From CAYJXJ01 sp964374095 (GTDB taxonomy: Bacteria > Elusimicrobiota > Elusimicrobia > UBA1565 > UBA9628), in the NCBI GenBank assembly GCA_964374095.1, contig CAYJXJ010000028.1, forward strand, positions 1 through 36,233: a stretch of 36,233 nucleotides of DNA, written 5' to 3'. The first letter of the stretch is position 1. Every line of letters starts with the position of its first letter. The position numbers and the translations under genes are program-made. The notes beneath the pieces were generated by a model, which saw only the letters and a program-made list of their open reading frames with translations, ran no database searches and was not told the origin of the DNA. Shown here piece after piece: positions 16,793-26,000 of the stretch.

Positions 16793-18409
16793 AGTTTGAC
16801 GCTCATCAAAACTGACCTTGTCGCCTTGGACCTGGAAGCCGAGTTCCGGGAGAGGCCGCAGGGTCAGTTTCATTTTGCTCGCCTGGGTGTCGTAGATGAT
16901 CTCCTCGATGAGCATAGCCAGCAATTCCTTCTGGTGCTGGGGCGTGAGCTGGGGGAATGAGCGCGAGAAGTTCTCCAGGTTGCGCCGGATGATCTCGGCG
17001 TCGATCTGGCGCGTCTCCAGCTCGACGACTTCGCAGTCCAGCTTCTGGACCCTCTTCTCCAGTTCCTCGCGCCGTCCCTGCACCTCGCCCAGCTTATCCA
17101 TGAGGGCGCGGTACTGCGGCGCTGCCTGGCCTTGCGCGGCGAGAATGGCCGTGATGTTGCCGACCTCGGACTCCTGACGCCCGATCTCCGCGATGAGGCG
17201 CACGCGCTCCTTCTGCTTGGCTGGAAGCTCGGAGCCCGTCCTCTGCCGCGCGCGCTCGACGACCTGCTCCACGACGCTCTTGTTCTTGCCGAGGAACGCC
17301 AGCCGGTCTAGGACCAGGCGCTCCAGCTCCCGCGCCGGCGCGCTCTTGGTCGGGCAGGCCGACTTGTCGAGCTTATTGACCGAGACGCACTTGTAGTAGA
17401 AATACTTGCGGCCCTTCGAGTAGGCGAAGTTCGGCGTCATCTGCTGGCCGCAGGCCCCGCAGCGCACGAGGCTTCGCAGCAGGAAGTTGTGCTTGTCCTG
17501 GTTCGGGGACGTGTTCTTCTGGCCGTTGGCGGCAAGCTGCCGGACGACTCTCTCGAAGGTCGCCACTTCAACGATGGCCTTGTGCTCGCCCTCGTGAACG
17601 TCCTTCTTGTGGCGAATCTTGCCGATGTAGACCGGATTGCGAAGCACGTAGTCCAGGTTCGACTTGTTGAAGCGCCGCCCGCCGCGCACGTTTCCCTCGC
17701 GCGTCGTCCACTTCTTCATCCGGAATCCCTGCTTATTGAGGAGGATGGCGGTCTGGCTGAGCGACTTGGTCTTGAGGTAGGTCTCGTATAGGAGCCTGAC
17801 CAGCTTGGCCTCGGCCGCGTTCGCGTGGAGCTTCTTGCTCTCCACGTCTACATCGTAGCCGAGGACCGGCTGTCCGCCCGGCCATTTGCCTTTCTTCGCC
17901 ATGGCCGCCCGCTTGTCGCGGGTGCGCTCGCTGATCAGCTCGCGCTCGAACTGCGAGAACTCCACCAGGATCGAGCGCATGAGCCTGCCGACCGACGAAC
18001 TGGTGTCGATGGGCTGGGTGACCGAGATATACACGATGCCATGCCGGTCGAAGGCTTCGAGGATGTGAATGAAGTCCTTCGTGTTCCGGCTCAGCCGGTC
18101 GTACTTGTAGCTGACGACCGCCTGGAACTTCCCCTGTTTGGCGTCGGCCAGCAGCTTCTTCAAGCCCGGCCGGTCCGCGTTACCACCCGTGAAGCCGGGG
18201 TCGTTGTATTCGACGGGGAACACCCGCCAGCCTTCTGCCTCGCGGCTCTTGATGAAGGCCTCGCAATACTCGCGCTGGGAGTCCAGGGACGTGAAGTCTC
18301 CGTGCAGGTTCTCGTCCGTGGACTTGCGCGTGTAGATCGCGACCCACTTCACCGGCTTCTTTTCGTTGGCCATAGCGGCTAGCCTATCATTTTCAAGCGC
18401 CGCTTTCAT
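16778..18409 (-). CDS. Large serine recombinase (integrase)
   Basis: The 543-residue site-specific recombinase probably integrates and excises the island. It has an N-terminal resolvase catalytic domain (residues about 22-165) with the nucleophile Ser30 in AIYTRKSTDE, then SYKYDRLSRN and the helix GRLMRSILVEFSQFERE. A recombinase domain follows (about 180-290). A zinc-ribbon (VRCGACGQQM followed by Cys in YYKCVS and ACP, about 315-355) precedes a long coiled-coil (about 375-470). The ATG at 18409 has GGAGG 9 bases upstream and overlaps the preceding small ORF by 17 bases. The last residues QTWLRD and stop TAG are encoded by the antisense of the tRNA-Gln end. The att core is therefore expected there. 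Serine integrases at tRNA genes are less usual than tyrosine ones. Confidence 0.92.
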   Translation of the reverse strand: MKAALENDRLAAMANEKKPVKWVAIYTRKSTDENLHGDFTSLDSQREYCEAFIKSREAEGWRVFPVEYNDPGFTGGNADRPGLKKLLADAKQGKFQAVVSYKYDRLSRNTKDFIHILEAFDRHGIVYISVTQPIDTSSSVGRLMRSILVEFSQFERELISERTRDKRAAMAKKGKWPGGQPVLGYDVDVESKKLHANAAEAKLVRLLYETYLKTKSLSQTAILLNKQGFRMKKWTTREGNVRGGRRFNKSNLDYVLRNPVYIGKIRHKKDVHEGEHKAIVEVATFERVVRQLAANGQKNTSPNQDKHNFLLRSLVRCGACGQQMTPNFAYSKGRKYFYYKCVSVNKLDKSACPTKSAPARELERLVLDRLAFLGKNKSVVEQVVERARQRTGSELPAKQKERVRLIAEIGRQESEVGNITAILAAQGQAAPQYRALMDKLGEVQGRREELEKRVQKLDCEVVELETRQIDAEIIRRNLENFSRSFPQLTPQHQKELLAMLIEEIIYDTQASKMKLTLRPLPELGFQVQGDKVSFDERQTWLRD

Positions 18410-18617
18410 CTATCAAAACCTCCTTCTCGGGACCCGGAACGGCGGGAGCTTCTGGCAACGTCATCAATGCCAGAAGCTCCACGATCCGGTCCCAGCGTTC
18501 GTCCGGCGTCATCTCGTCCGGCTCCATCAGGTGATGGTTCGGACGCAGGCGCGGCTTGCGGCGCCTCTTTCCCAGCGGCTTATGCGACGACTCGTTGATT
18601 TCAGTTTTCTTGAGCAA
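18393..18617 (-). CDS. Small recombinase-associated protein
   Basis: The 74-residue ORF starts at TTG 18617 behind GGGAGG (spacing only 3-4 bases) and overlaps the recombinase start by 17 bases. It has a basic N-terminal half (GKRRRKPRLRP) and an acidic helical C-terminal half (MTPDERWDRIVELLALMTLP). Small ORFs with an ER-x-x-x-I-V-E-L/I-L-A motif are frequently found just ahead of serine recombinases. A role as a partner or directionality factor is a guess. The overlap implies co-translation with the integrase. Confidence 0.6.
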   Translation of the reverse strand: MLKKTEINESSHKPLGKRRRKPRLRPNHHLMEPDEMTPDERWDRIVELLALMTLPEAPAVPGPEKEVLIDESGA

Positions 18618-18630
18618 TGACCTCCCATGC

Positions 18631-18657
18631 AGGCCGGGCCTCGCCGGCCTTTATTTT
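18631..18657 (+). terminator. Rho-independent-like terminator facing into the island
   Basis: AGGCCGG (18631-18637) and CCGGCCT (18644-18650) form a 7-bp stem with a 6-base loop, followed by TTTATTTT. It is oriented to stop plus-strand transcription, yet no plus-strand gene ends here. It could block read-through from the tRNA-Gln/CpXC side. On the minus strand the same stem lies in the leader of the small recombinase-associated ORF. Confidence 0.4.
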
Positions 18658-18720
18658 AGGGGAATCCAGTACCCCGGTTTAACGATGGGCTAACGGCCGC
18701 CCACCGGCACGACGGCCCCG

Positions 18721-20292
18721 CTACTCGAATCGGACCAGGAACCTCTCGCCTCGCCCTGTCTTATCGCAACTGAACAGACCCTCGGAGACGACCACGAAGA
18801 ATCTGTCCATCGACCGAGACCCCTGAAACTCAAACGACAGATCAGGATCGATCCTGTACCCCTGCTTGATCGTCACGTCTTTCCACGAACTGCTCGCCAG
18901 CCTGCGGTCGCGAACGTCGAAGATCGCTGCGCCGCAGACCGTGCGCTGCCACTGGTCGCTCACGAGCTCAGCCTTGAAGCGGTATCTGCCGGCCGCCGAG
19001 CTCAACGCGGCCGGATAGAGGGTCCAATTCGGCCCCTGCACGGCGTAGTCGCGCAGCTTTCGCTTGCGCCAGGTCGGCGGCGGAGGCGGCGGGTCCAGCC
19101 GCTTGAGGATCGCCGGCCAGTGCCGATAGACGGCGAGTCCGACCACCAGCGCGCCGGCAGCGCAGACATGCGGCCAACGGTGGAACTTCAGCTCGAAGCC
19201 CCAGCGGTTGTAGCGGTAGACGGTCCACGAGTCGCAGAGCCATTCCCAGCCCCACTTGAGGAGGCGCAGCGCTAAGGAGCCAAACCAGGAGAGAAGCATC
19301 CAAGCGAGGCCGGGCTCGGCTTCCACCACGGGCGCAGGCTCCGGCGGCCTGGGGACCTCCGCCCGCGCCTCCACGACCGGCTTCGGAACCGAGGCCGGCG
19401 GGGATGCTGGCGGCGGCGGCTCCGGCGGGACGGGCGGCCGAGGCCGAAGCGTCGGCTGAGCAGGGTCAATCGTCAGCAGGTCCCCGCGAGGCTCCATCAA
19501 CTCGGCCTTGTCCTTGGCCGCCAGGAACTCGTGCAGGAGCGCTAGGAAGTGTCGCTGCGGCTCAAGGCTGGGCCAATTCAGCACTTCGCGCCGCAGGGCT
19601 CGCCGGATATTCTCGTCCGCGCAGATCCACCAGACTTGGTCCAGGTCACGGCGGCGGTGGAACTGCCGGAAGGACTCGTCCCGCTTATCGTGGTTCTTCA
19701 GGTTCAGCTCGACCTCCAGGCCGACCCGCTCACCCCGCTCCTCGCCCGGAAGCCGGTAGCAAAACTCGCCGTCGCAGAGCTTGTCGGTGTCCTTCGTGCG
19801 CCGTTTCCAGAGCCGGCTTTCCGGCAGGAACTGGTGGACCAGCGGGTGCTTTTCCAGCAGTAATCCGACCTTGGCGCAGGCCATCCGGTGTCTGAAAATG
19901 AAGAGGTTATAGCGCTCCGGAGCGAAGCGCGAGCCGACCTTGAGCCGCCCGAACTTGCCCAAGACCCGGTAGCCTTTCGCCGTCAAATGGTGGCCTGTCC
20001 GAGGGCTCATGAGCGTCTCGAAGTCCGCGACCAGCCCCAGCTCCCGCAGCCCCTTCACGACCTTGTACGCCCAGGTCTTGTTGCCGAATATGAAGTGGAC
20101 TTCATGCATGGTCAGGTACCCGTACTCGGATATCCTCTCCATGAGATCGAGCGCCTTCGGAGTCAAGACCTTCCGGCTGGTTTCGGTCTCCTCCAGCTCT
20201 ACTCCAGGCCGGTCCGTCCCCAATTCTTCAGGGCTTCCTTCCGTCCAGTCAGACAGTTTCGTTTCCAAATCTCCTCCCACCTCCTTTGCCAT
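18721..20292 (-). CDS. Replication-relaxation-like protein with proline-rich linker and membrane tail
   Basis: The 523-residue protein has three parts. The N-terminus (about 40-115) has a winged-helix fold pattern (KALDLMERISEYGYLTMHEV, then GLRELGLV). A region about 125-270 contains GLEVELNLKNHDKRDESFRQ and VWWICADE, resembling the nuclease-like core of replication-relaxation proteins found on plasmids and integrative elements. A Pro/Glu-rich linker (about 277-330) leads to hydrophobic segments (LAWMLLSWFGSLALRLLKWG and VCAAGALVVGLAVYRHW), then a soluble C-terminal domain of about 130 residues that I do not recognise. A role in element replication or mobilisation is the best guess. The membrane-attached tail is unusual. 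Codon usage is less GC-biased than the backbone. Confidence 0.6.
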   Translation of the reverse strand: MAKEVGGDLETKLSDWTEGSPEELGTDRPGVELEETETSRKVLTPKALDLMERISEYGYLTMHEVHFIFGNKTWAYKVVKGLRELGLVADFETLMSPRTGHHLTAKGYRVLGKFGRLKVGSRFAPERYNLFIFRHRMACAKVGLLLEKHPLVHQFLPESRLWKRRTKDTDKLCDGEFCYRLPGEERGERVGLEVELNLKNHDKRDESFRQFHRRRDLDQVWWICADENIRRALRREVLNWPSLEPQRHFLALLHEFLAAKDKAELMEPRGDLLTIDPAQPTLRPRPPVPPEPPPPASPPASVPKPVVEARAEVPRPPEPAPVVEAEPGLAWMLLSWFGSLALRLLKWGWEWLCDSWTVYRYNRWGFELKFHRWPHVCAAGALVVGLAVYRHWPAILKRLDPPPPPPTWRKRKLRDYAVQGPNWTLYPAALSSAAGRYRFKAELVSDQWQRTVCGAAIFDVRDRRLASSSWKDVTIKQGYRIDPDLSFEFQGSRSMDRFFVVVSEGLFSCDKTGRGERFLVRFE

Positions 20293-20602
20293 TCCCCGCC
20301 TCTCCTACCTACCACCCCGTTTCGAGTCCCTTGCAACCAGGATGATTCATCATCATGGTTGGGGGAGTGGGGGGGGGGGCAGCGCCCGCGGGTGCCGCCC
20401 CCCCCCCCCCCCGCGGGCCGGGGGGAATAAGGGGGGAGGCGGGGGATGGCGCGTTTAAATGCGCTTTTCGCCGCTGTGCCAGTGTCCAACCGCCCCTCCG
20501 ACCCGCTTACCAGTGTTTGTACCAGTGGACGCACCACTGGCAGCCTCAATCGAGGCCCCCGCACTCTATATAACGTTCGAGCCGGCGGCTTTAGACAGGG
20601 GC
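20293..20602. other. Non-coding control region with homopolymers and short repeats
   Basis: No convincing gene lies here. It contains an 11-base G run (20369-20379) and a 15-base C run (20398-20412) that could pair around GCGCCCGCGGG. It also has three copies of CCAGTG (20479, 20510, 20522), the last forming a perfect inverted repeat CCAGTGG-ACGCA-CCACTGG (20522-20540). A small hairpin GCCTC-AATC-GAGGC (20543-20556) and a TATATAA near 20577 complete it. It probably holds the promoter of the downstream minus-strand gene and possibly a binding or replication site of the element. Confidence 0.5.
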
Positions 20603-21298
20603 CTAGGTCTCTAAGCCGTGCTTTTGGAAGTGCTCGCGGATGCGAGCGAGGTGGCGGGACATCTGCCGCTGGGGGATGCCCAGATGGCGGGCCAGCTTGG
20701 AGGCGTTCCCTTTCGCCAAGGGCAGCAGATGGACGATTACGGCCAGCAAGATCGGCAGTTCGAGGATGGCTTGCTTGAGCTTGGCCTTAAGCTCGTTCAG
20801 CTCGGGATTGTCGGACGTGGAGGGCAGCCTCGGGCCGGCGGGCTTCGAGTCTTCGGCCGCTCCCTCCGCCCGGTCTTGAAGTTCGTTAAATGAAGTGAAA
20901 AGCCTCTCCTCGACCTTCTTCCTTCGCTTCAAGTCGAGGCAGCGATTCTTGAGCGCCCAGTAGTAGATCCTCTGCCGGTCCTCGTCCGTCTCGGCTGCCC
21001 ACCATTTCTCGACCCAAGCCTTTGGCCGGAGCTGCTTAGCCGTCTGTTTCCAGGACTCGCGGACGACGCTTTGGACGACCTGCCGGAGCGCCGGTTGGAC
21101 CTCGGGGTGCAGGTCCGCCAGAGGCTTGAACACGACATCTATCGCCTCGTCGATCATGGCTTCCGTCTTCGTCAGCCAATCCCGAGTGACGATGGCGTCG
21201 GACGGGCTTCGCCTCCTCTCAAGCTCTTCGATTACCTGGCTTACGATCTCCTCGATCACCGGATCGAAGGCGGGGTCGAAGCGTACCTCTTTTTCCAT
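20603..21298 (-). CDS. Sigma-like / HTH DNA-binding protein
   Basis: The 231-residue acidic-basic helical protein ends in a clear helix-turn-helix (ASKLARHLGIPQRQMSRHLA, residues about 200-219). A mid-region (IYYWALKNRCLDLKRRKKVE, about 112-131) resembles sigma region 2 style sequence, so it may be a divergent ECF-like sigma or a dedicated transcription regulator of the element. There are no membrane segments and no zinc motif. It is transcribed away from the AlbA_2-containing unit, with a 180-200 base divergent gap holding an inverted repeat, so it might control that unit. I do not assign a family with certainty. Confidence 0.55.
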   Translation of the reverse strand: MEKEVRFDPAFDPVIEEIVSQVIEELERRRSPSDAIVTRDWLTKTEAMIDEAIDVVFKPLADLHPEVQPALRQVVQSVVRESWKQTAKQLRPKAWVEKWWAAETDEDRQRIYYWALKNRCLDLKRRKKVEERLFTSFNELQDRAEGAAEDSKPAGPRLPSTSDNPELNELKAKLKQAILELPILLAVIVHLLPLAKGNASKLARHLGIPQRQMSRHLARIREHFQKHGLET

Positions 21299-21383
21299 CG
21301 GATTGAGCGTGAATTATACCCTTTCTCCGCTGCCCGAGGCACCAGATTTCGGGACAAGTAACGGCGATTTTGCTAGACTTGTT

Positions 21384-21404
21384 CGTCGTTTTCTTACAAC
21401 GACG
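21384..21404. promoter_or_regulatory. Inverted repeat in the divergent gap, possible operator
   Basis: CGTCGTT (21384-21390) and AACGACG (21398-21404) are perfect 7-base inverted arms separated by 7 bases, so the centres are about 14 bases apart. It lies between the HTH/sigma-like gene and the AlbA_2 gene, where a regulator could control both directions. This is inference from symmetry and position. Confidence 0.4.
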
Positions 21405-21505
21405 CGCCCGTGGGCGCAGTCCGCCTGTAGGGTTGTATTTTTATTGGGGAAGCCCGAGCCGACGCGATTTGGCCGCCGGCTTTGGCCGAATGCTTTGTAC
21501 GTAAA

Positions 21506-22912
21506 ATGAAGACAACTGAAGATCGATTGTCGGACTGGGTGGCTCGCGGCGAGTCCGAGACCCAGGAATTCAAGGCCAGCACGGGCCAGCGCGGCCTGGG
21601 TGCCAAGGCCGCGTGCGCCATGCTCAATCACAAGGGCGGCCGAGTGATCTTCGGAGTGGACGCGAAGGGCCGGGTCGTCGGCCAGGTCGTGACCGATAAG
21701 ACGGTCGATGATGTGGCCGCATACCTGCGAATGATCGAGCCGCCGGTCTTCCCGACCGTCGAGCGAATCCCGGTCGGCAATGGCCGCGAGGCCATCGTCG
21801 TTTCTGTCGAACGAGGTTCGAGGCGTCCGTACACCTTCAAGACTAAAGGCTACCGCCGGGTCGGCACGACTAACGTCGAGATGACGCGCGAAGATTACAA
21901 CCGGATGCTGCTTGAGGAACTCCACGCCACCTCGCGTTGGGAAAACCAGCCCGCCGAGGGCTGGACCGTGAAAGACTTGGATGAGGCCGAGATCGTCCGA
22001 ACGGTGGAGGAAGCGATCCGCCGGGGGCGCTCTGAAGACCCCGGCACGCGCGCGCCGGACGACCTCCTGCGTGGCCTTATGCTCACCAAGGACGGCCAGT
22101 TGCTACGAGCGGCGGCTGTCCTGTTCGCGCGCCCCGAGCGGCTGCAGCCGGAGTATTCCCAGTGCTTGCTTCGGCTCGCGCGCTTCAAGGGCACGGACAA
22201 GACCGAGTTCATCGACAATCGACAGTATCATGGGAACGCATTCGATCTTCTTGTAAGAGCCGAGCGCTTTTTCCGGGATCACCTCCCCGTGGCCGGACGC
22301 GTGGTCCCGAATCTATTCGAGCGCGAAGACGACCCGCTCTACCCTCCGCTCGCTCTCCGCGAGGCTCTTGCGAACGCCTTCTGCCACCGGGACTACTCCA
22401 TCGGCGGCGGTTCTGTCGGTGTCGCGATCTACGATGACCGCTTGGAGATCAGCTCATCCGGCTCCCTGCACTTCGGCCTCACGGTCCAGGACCTCTACAA
22501 GCCGCACGAATCCTTGCCTTGGAACCCCATCATCGCGGGCGTTTTCTACAGGCGCGGGATCATCGAGACCTGGGGCCGCGGCACGATTAAGATGGCCGAG
22601 ATGATGGATCGCGCCGGCCTTCCACGACCGGAGATCGAGGAAATCGCGGGAGCGGTTATCGTCCGCTTCCGCGCGACCCGTTATCAGCCTCCTACTAGGA
22701 TCGGCCATGACCTCACGGATCGGCAACGCGAGTTGCTTGACGTACTCGCCTCGGCTGGCGCGCTCCGATTAGCTGAAATGCTCCCCCTATTGAAGCCGGG
22801 CGCGACGGCAAGAGGTCTCCGCGAAGACCTCTATCTACTCCGACGCTTGAAGCTTGTGGAACTTAAGGGCCGAGCGCGCGGCTCACGGTGGCATCTGAAG
22901 AGGGCCGGATGA
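21506..22912 (+). CDS. AlbA_2 (Schlafen-type) ATP-binding protein with GHKL-like domain
   Basis: The protein of about 468 residues belongs to the COG2865-type family often annotated as RecG-like or ATP-binding. The N-terminus has an AlbA_2 domain (GESETQEFKAS, then AMLNHKGGRVIFGVDAKGRV, and GYRRVGTTNVEM). The middle has RAAAVLFARP. About residue 280 begins a GHKL-like ATP-binding region (ALREALANAFCHRDYS, VAIYDDRLEISSSGSL, and YRRGIIETWGRGT). A C-terminal winged helix follows. Such proteins act as regulators or as partners in defence loci. It sits directly upstream of the DUF499 operon on the same strand, separated by about 126 bases. An ATG at 21482 would add eight residues; 21506 fits the domain start better. 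Neither has a strong ribosome site. Confidence 0.85.
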   Translation: MKTTEDRLSDWVARGESETQEFKASTGQRGLGAKAACAMLNHKGGRVIFGVDAKGRVVGQVVTDKTVDDVAAYLRMIEPPVFPTVERIPVGNGREAIVVSVERGSRRPYTFKTKGYRRVGTTNVEMTREDYNRMLLEELHATSRWENQPAEGWTVKDLDEAEIVRTVEEAIRRGRSEDPGTRAPDDLLRGLMLTKDGQLLRAAAVLFARPERLQPEYSQCLLRLARFKGTDKTEFIDNRQYHGNAFDLLVRAERFFRDHLPVAGRVVPNLFEREDDPLYPPLALREALANAFCHRDYSIGGGSVGVAIYDDRLEISSSGSLHFGLTVQDLYKPHESLPWNPIIAGVFYRRGIIETWGRGTIKMAEMMDRAGLPRPEIEEIAGAVIVRFRATRYQPPTRIGHDLTDRQRELLDVLASAGALRLAEMLPLLKPGATARGLREDLYLLRRLKLVELKGRARGSRWHLKRAG

Positions 22913-22932
22913 GGCGCCAATTCTGTCCCATT

Positions 22933-22962
22933 CTGGCTCAATCTGGCTCAATCTGGCTCAAT
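22933..22962. repeat. Three perfect 10-bp tandem repeats ahead of the defence operon
   Basis: CTGGCTCAAT occurs three times without gaps (22933, 22943, 22953), preceded by a degenerate copy CTGTCCCATT (22923). A 10-base period puts each copy on the same face of the helix, as in operators or iterons. They lie about 80 bases before the DUF499 start, followed by an AT-rich stretch (22970-22995) suited to a promoter. Confidence 0.75.
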
Positions 22963-23038
22963 CGACGAAAAATCCATATTTTTACAGCGCTATTAACGGC
23001 CACCTAATGCTCAACGCCCCGAAAACCGGAGAAAGTGA

Positions 23039-26000
23039 ATGAAGACTCTTAAGGCTGCCTGCACCCCTCGGGAAAGCGTGTTCGACGCGTCAAAGCGCGA
23101 TACGGTCCTCAACCTCACCCACCTCGTTGAGGAAAAGATCAACGCGAAGGAATTCATCGAAGAAAACTTTGTCACCGAAGGGATGCGGGTGCTACTCCTT
23201 GAGTCCTTTCGCCGGCTCCAAGGGAACTCCGACCAGGCCCTCTTCAAACTCACCCAGGCGATGGGCGGCGGAAAGACGCACAATTTGGTTGCTCTCGGCA
23301 TGCTCGCCAGGCACCCCGAGCTTCGTTCGCAGATTCTCAAGGACTTGCCGTCCGCAAAAGAGCTCCCACCGGTCCGCGTCATCGCGTTCTCGGGCCGCGA
23401 GACCGACGTTCCTCACGGGATTTGGGGCGAGGTTGCCCGCCAGCTTGGTCGATTCGACGCCTTCAAAGACTACTACGCCCCGCTCAAGGCGCCCGGGCGC
23501 ACGGCATGGGTGAATCTCCTTAAGGGTGAGCCCACGCTCATTCTCTTGGATGAATTGCCCCCCTACCTGGACAATGCCAAGTCGGTAGCCATCGGGAATT
23601 CTGACCTGTCAAAGGTGACGGCGACGGCGCTGACCAATCTGTTCGAGGCGGCCGCGGAGAAGGAACTTTCCAACGTCTGCGTTGTAATCACCGACCTAGT
23701 CGGAACCTACGCCGAGGCCAGCGCCCAGATACAAGGCCTTCTACAGCAGCTTCAGAGCGAGGCCCAACGCCACGCGATGAACCTGACGCCGGTGCAGATG
23801 AACACCGATGAGTTCTATCACATCCTCCGCAAGAGGCTCTTCAAGGCTTTGCCGAAAGAGGCCGAAATCGAAGATGTGGCCCAGGCCTATGCGAAGGCTG
23901 TGCGCGAAGCCAAACAGATGGACATCACTGCTCAATCGCCCGAGCAGTTCTCCCAACTTGTGAAGGCCAGTTATCCCTTTCATCCGGCGATCAAGGACCT
24001 CTACGCGCGCTTCCGAGAGAACCCCGGTTTCCAGCAGACTCGCGCGCTGATCCGGCTGATGCGGGTGGTTACTTCTCGGATGTGGCAATCCGGCGAGGCT
24101 GACAAGAAGCACTTGATATCCGTTCAGGACCTGGACCTGAAAGATCCTGAAACTTTATCCGAGATTCTCAAGATCAATTCGAGTCAGGATAATGCCGTCT
24201 CCCATGACAATGACGCGAAACGCAAGTCGGTCGCTGAGGTGATGGACGCCAATCTTGGCGGGACCGACGGGCAGGACGCCTGCCGGCTCCTTTTCGTCGC
24301 CTCCCTTGCAAATGTCCCCAACGCCGTCCTAGGACTTTCAATCCCCGAGCTGGTGGGTTACCTCTGCGGGCCGGGCCGCAATCTTGCGAAGCTCAAGAAC
24401 GATGTGCTCGAAAAGCTTGCTACCGCGGCTTGGTACCTGCATTCCAACAGAGACGGCAAGCTATTCTTCAAGAACACCGAGAACCTTAACGCGAAGCTTG
24501 AGTCGCTCGCCCGCGCCTACGTTCGCGAGCAATCAATGAAGGAGCTTCGCCAGCGTCTCGAAGATGCCTTTAAGCCTGTGAACAACTGGTGCTACCAGCA
24601 GGTCCTTGCCCTGCCGGCAATCGATGAGATCACGTTGGCTTCGGACCGCGTGACGCTGGTCATCTCCGAGCCCCATGTCGGCCAAGGTCTGAACCCGCAG
24701 CTCAAGCAGTTCTGGGAGCAGACCACCTACAAGAACCGGGTGGCCTTCCTAACTGGGTCGAGAAACACCTTTGACACCCTGCTTGAGGCGGCGAAGAGGC
24801 TGAAAGCGATTCAGCATATCGTCGGTGAAATGGAGCGGGACCGCGTCCCTGAGACTGATCCACAGTTCAGGCAGGCTGACGAGCTTCTGGATCGCATTCT
24901 TGGCCAGTTCTTGTCGGCGGTGAAGGAGACATTCAGTGTGCTCCACTACCCGACCAAACAAGGCGACAAGGAGACGCTCGCATCCGCCGATTTCTTGATG
25001 AAGTTCGAGGGCAATAAGTACAACGGCGAGGACCAGATTATTCAGGTCCTGAAGGACAAGCAAAAACACACCGAAGACATAGCGAGCGAAACCTTCAGGA
25101 AGAAGGTTGAGGCGCGGCTTTTCACAACACCCACGATGCTCTGGGCCGAAGTGAAAAAGCGCGCCGCGATGAACCCCCAGTGGCAATGGCACCGGCGGGA
25201 TGCGCTCGACGCCTTGAAGGACGACATGGTGCACAAGGAAATCTGGCGCGAAGACGCGTCGGGATACATTGACCGCTCCCCACCGCCGGCCAAGACCACC
25301 TCGGTCCAGATTCAAGAACGTTCACGCAACGAAGAGACAGGTACCGTCGAATTGAAAGTGACGCCGATTCACGGCGATACGGTGTTTGTGGAGATCGGGG
25401 GAGACGCCACGCCTCAATCCAAGAAGGTCGAGAACGGCGTCTTCTCCACCGATGAACTCGAGGTTTCCTTTCTCGCGGTCGATTCGACGGGAACCCATCC
25501 GACAGGCCCAGCAACGACATGGAAGAACCGGCTGAGCCTCAAGTATCGCCTGTTCACCGGAAAGAAAAACGAGAAGATGCTGGAGTTGCGTGCCGCGCCG
25601 AACGGGGATGGAAAGATCGAGATTCGCTTTACTACCGACGGCTCGGACCCGAAGGTATCAGGGGGGCTCTATGGCGGGCCCGTCTCGCTTCGTAAGGGGA
25701 CCCCAGTTGTGCTCGCCCTCGCTCGCGGAGAGGACATCGAGTCTGAGGTCCTTCAGATCGCCGTCGATTGGGAGAAAGGGGCGGACGTTGAGGCGATCGA
25801 CCCCAAAAAGCCCAGCGTCTGGAAACGAAAGCATGAGTTCTTCTTTACGGCGGAGTCTTATCAGTTCATGGAGCGGCTTAAGCGCCACTCCGGCCGGGTC
25901 AGCGGGATCAAGATCAGCATCAGCGGTGAGCGCTGGGCTGAGCTGACGTTCCATGATCTAGTCGAACTGAACGCGGACCAGATCACGAACGCCGTCGAGG

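Noticed and set aside
20355..20573. Short plus-strand frames across the homopolymer region
   Set aside because: They depend on the G and C runs, have Pro/Gly/Arg-rich compositions, and show no ribosome site or homology-like motif.
22933..22962. CRISPR array
   Set aside because: The three 10-bp units are contiguous with no spacers and are too short.
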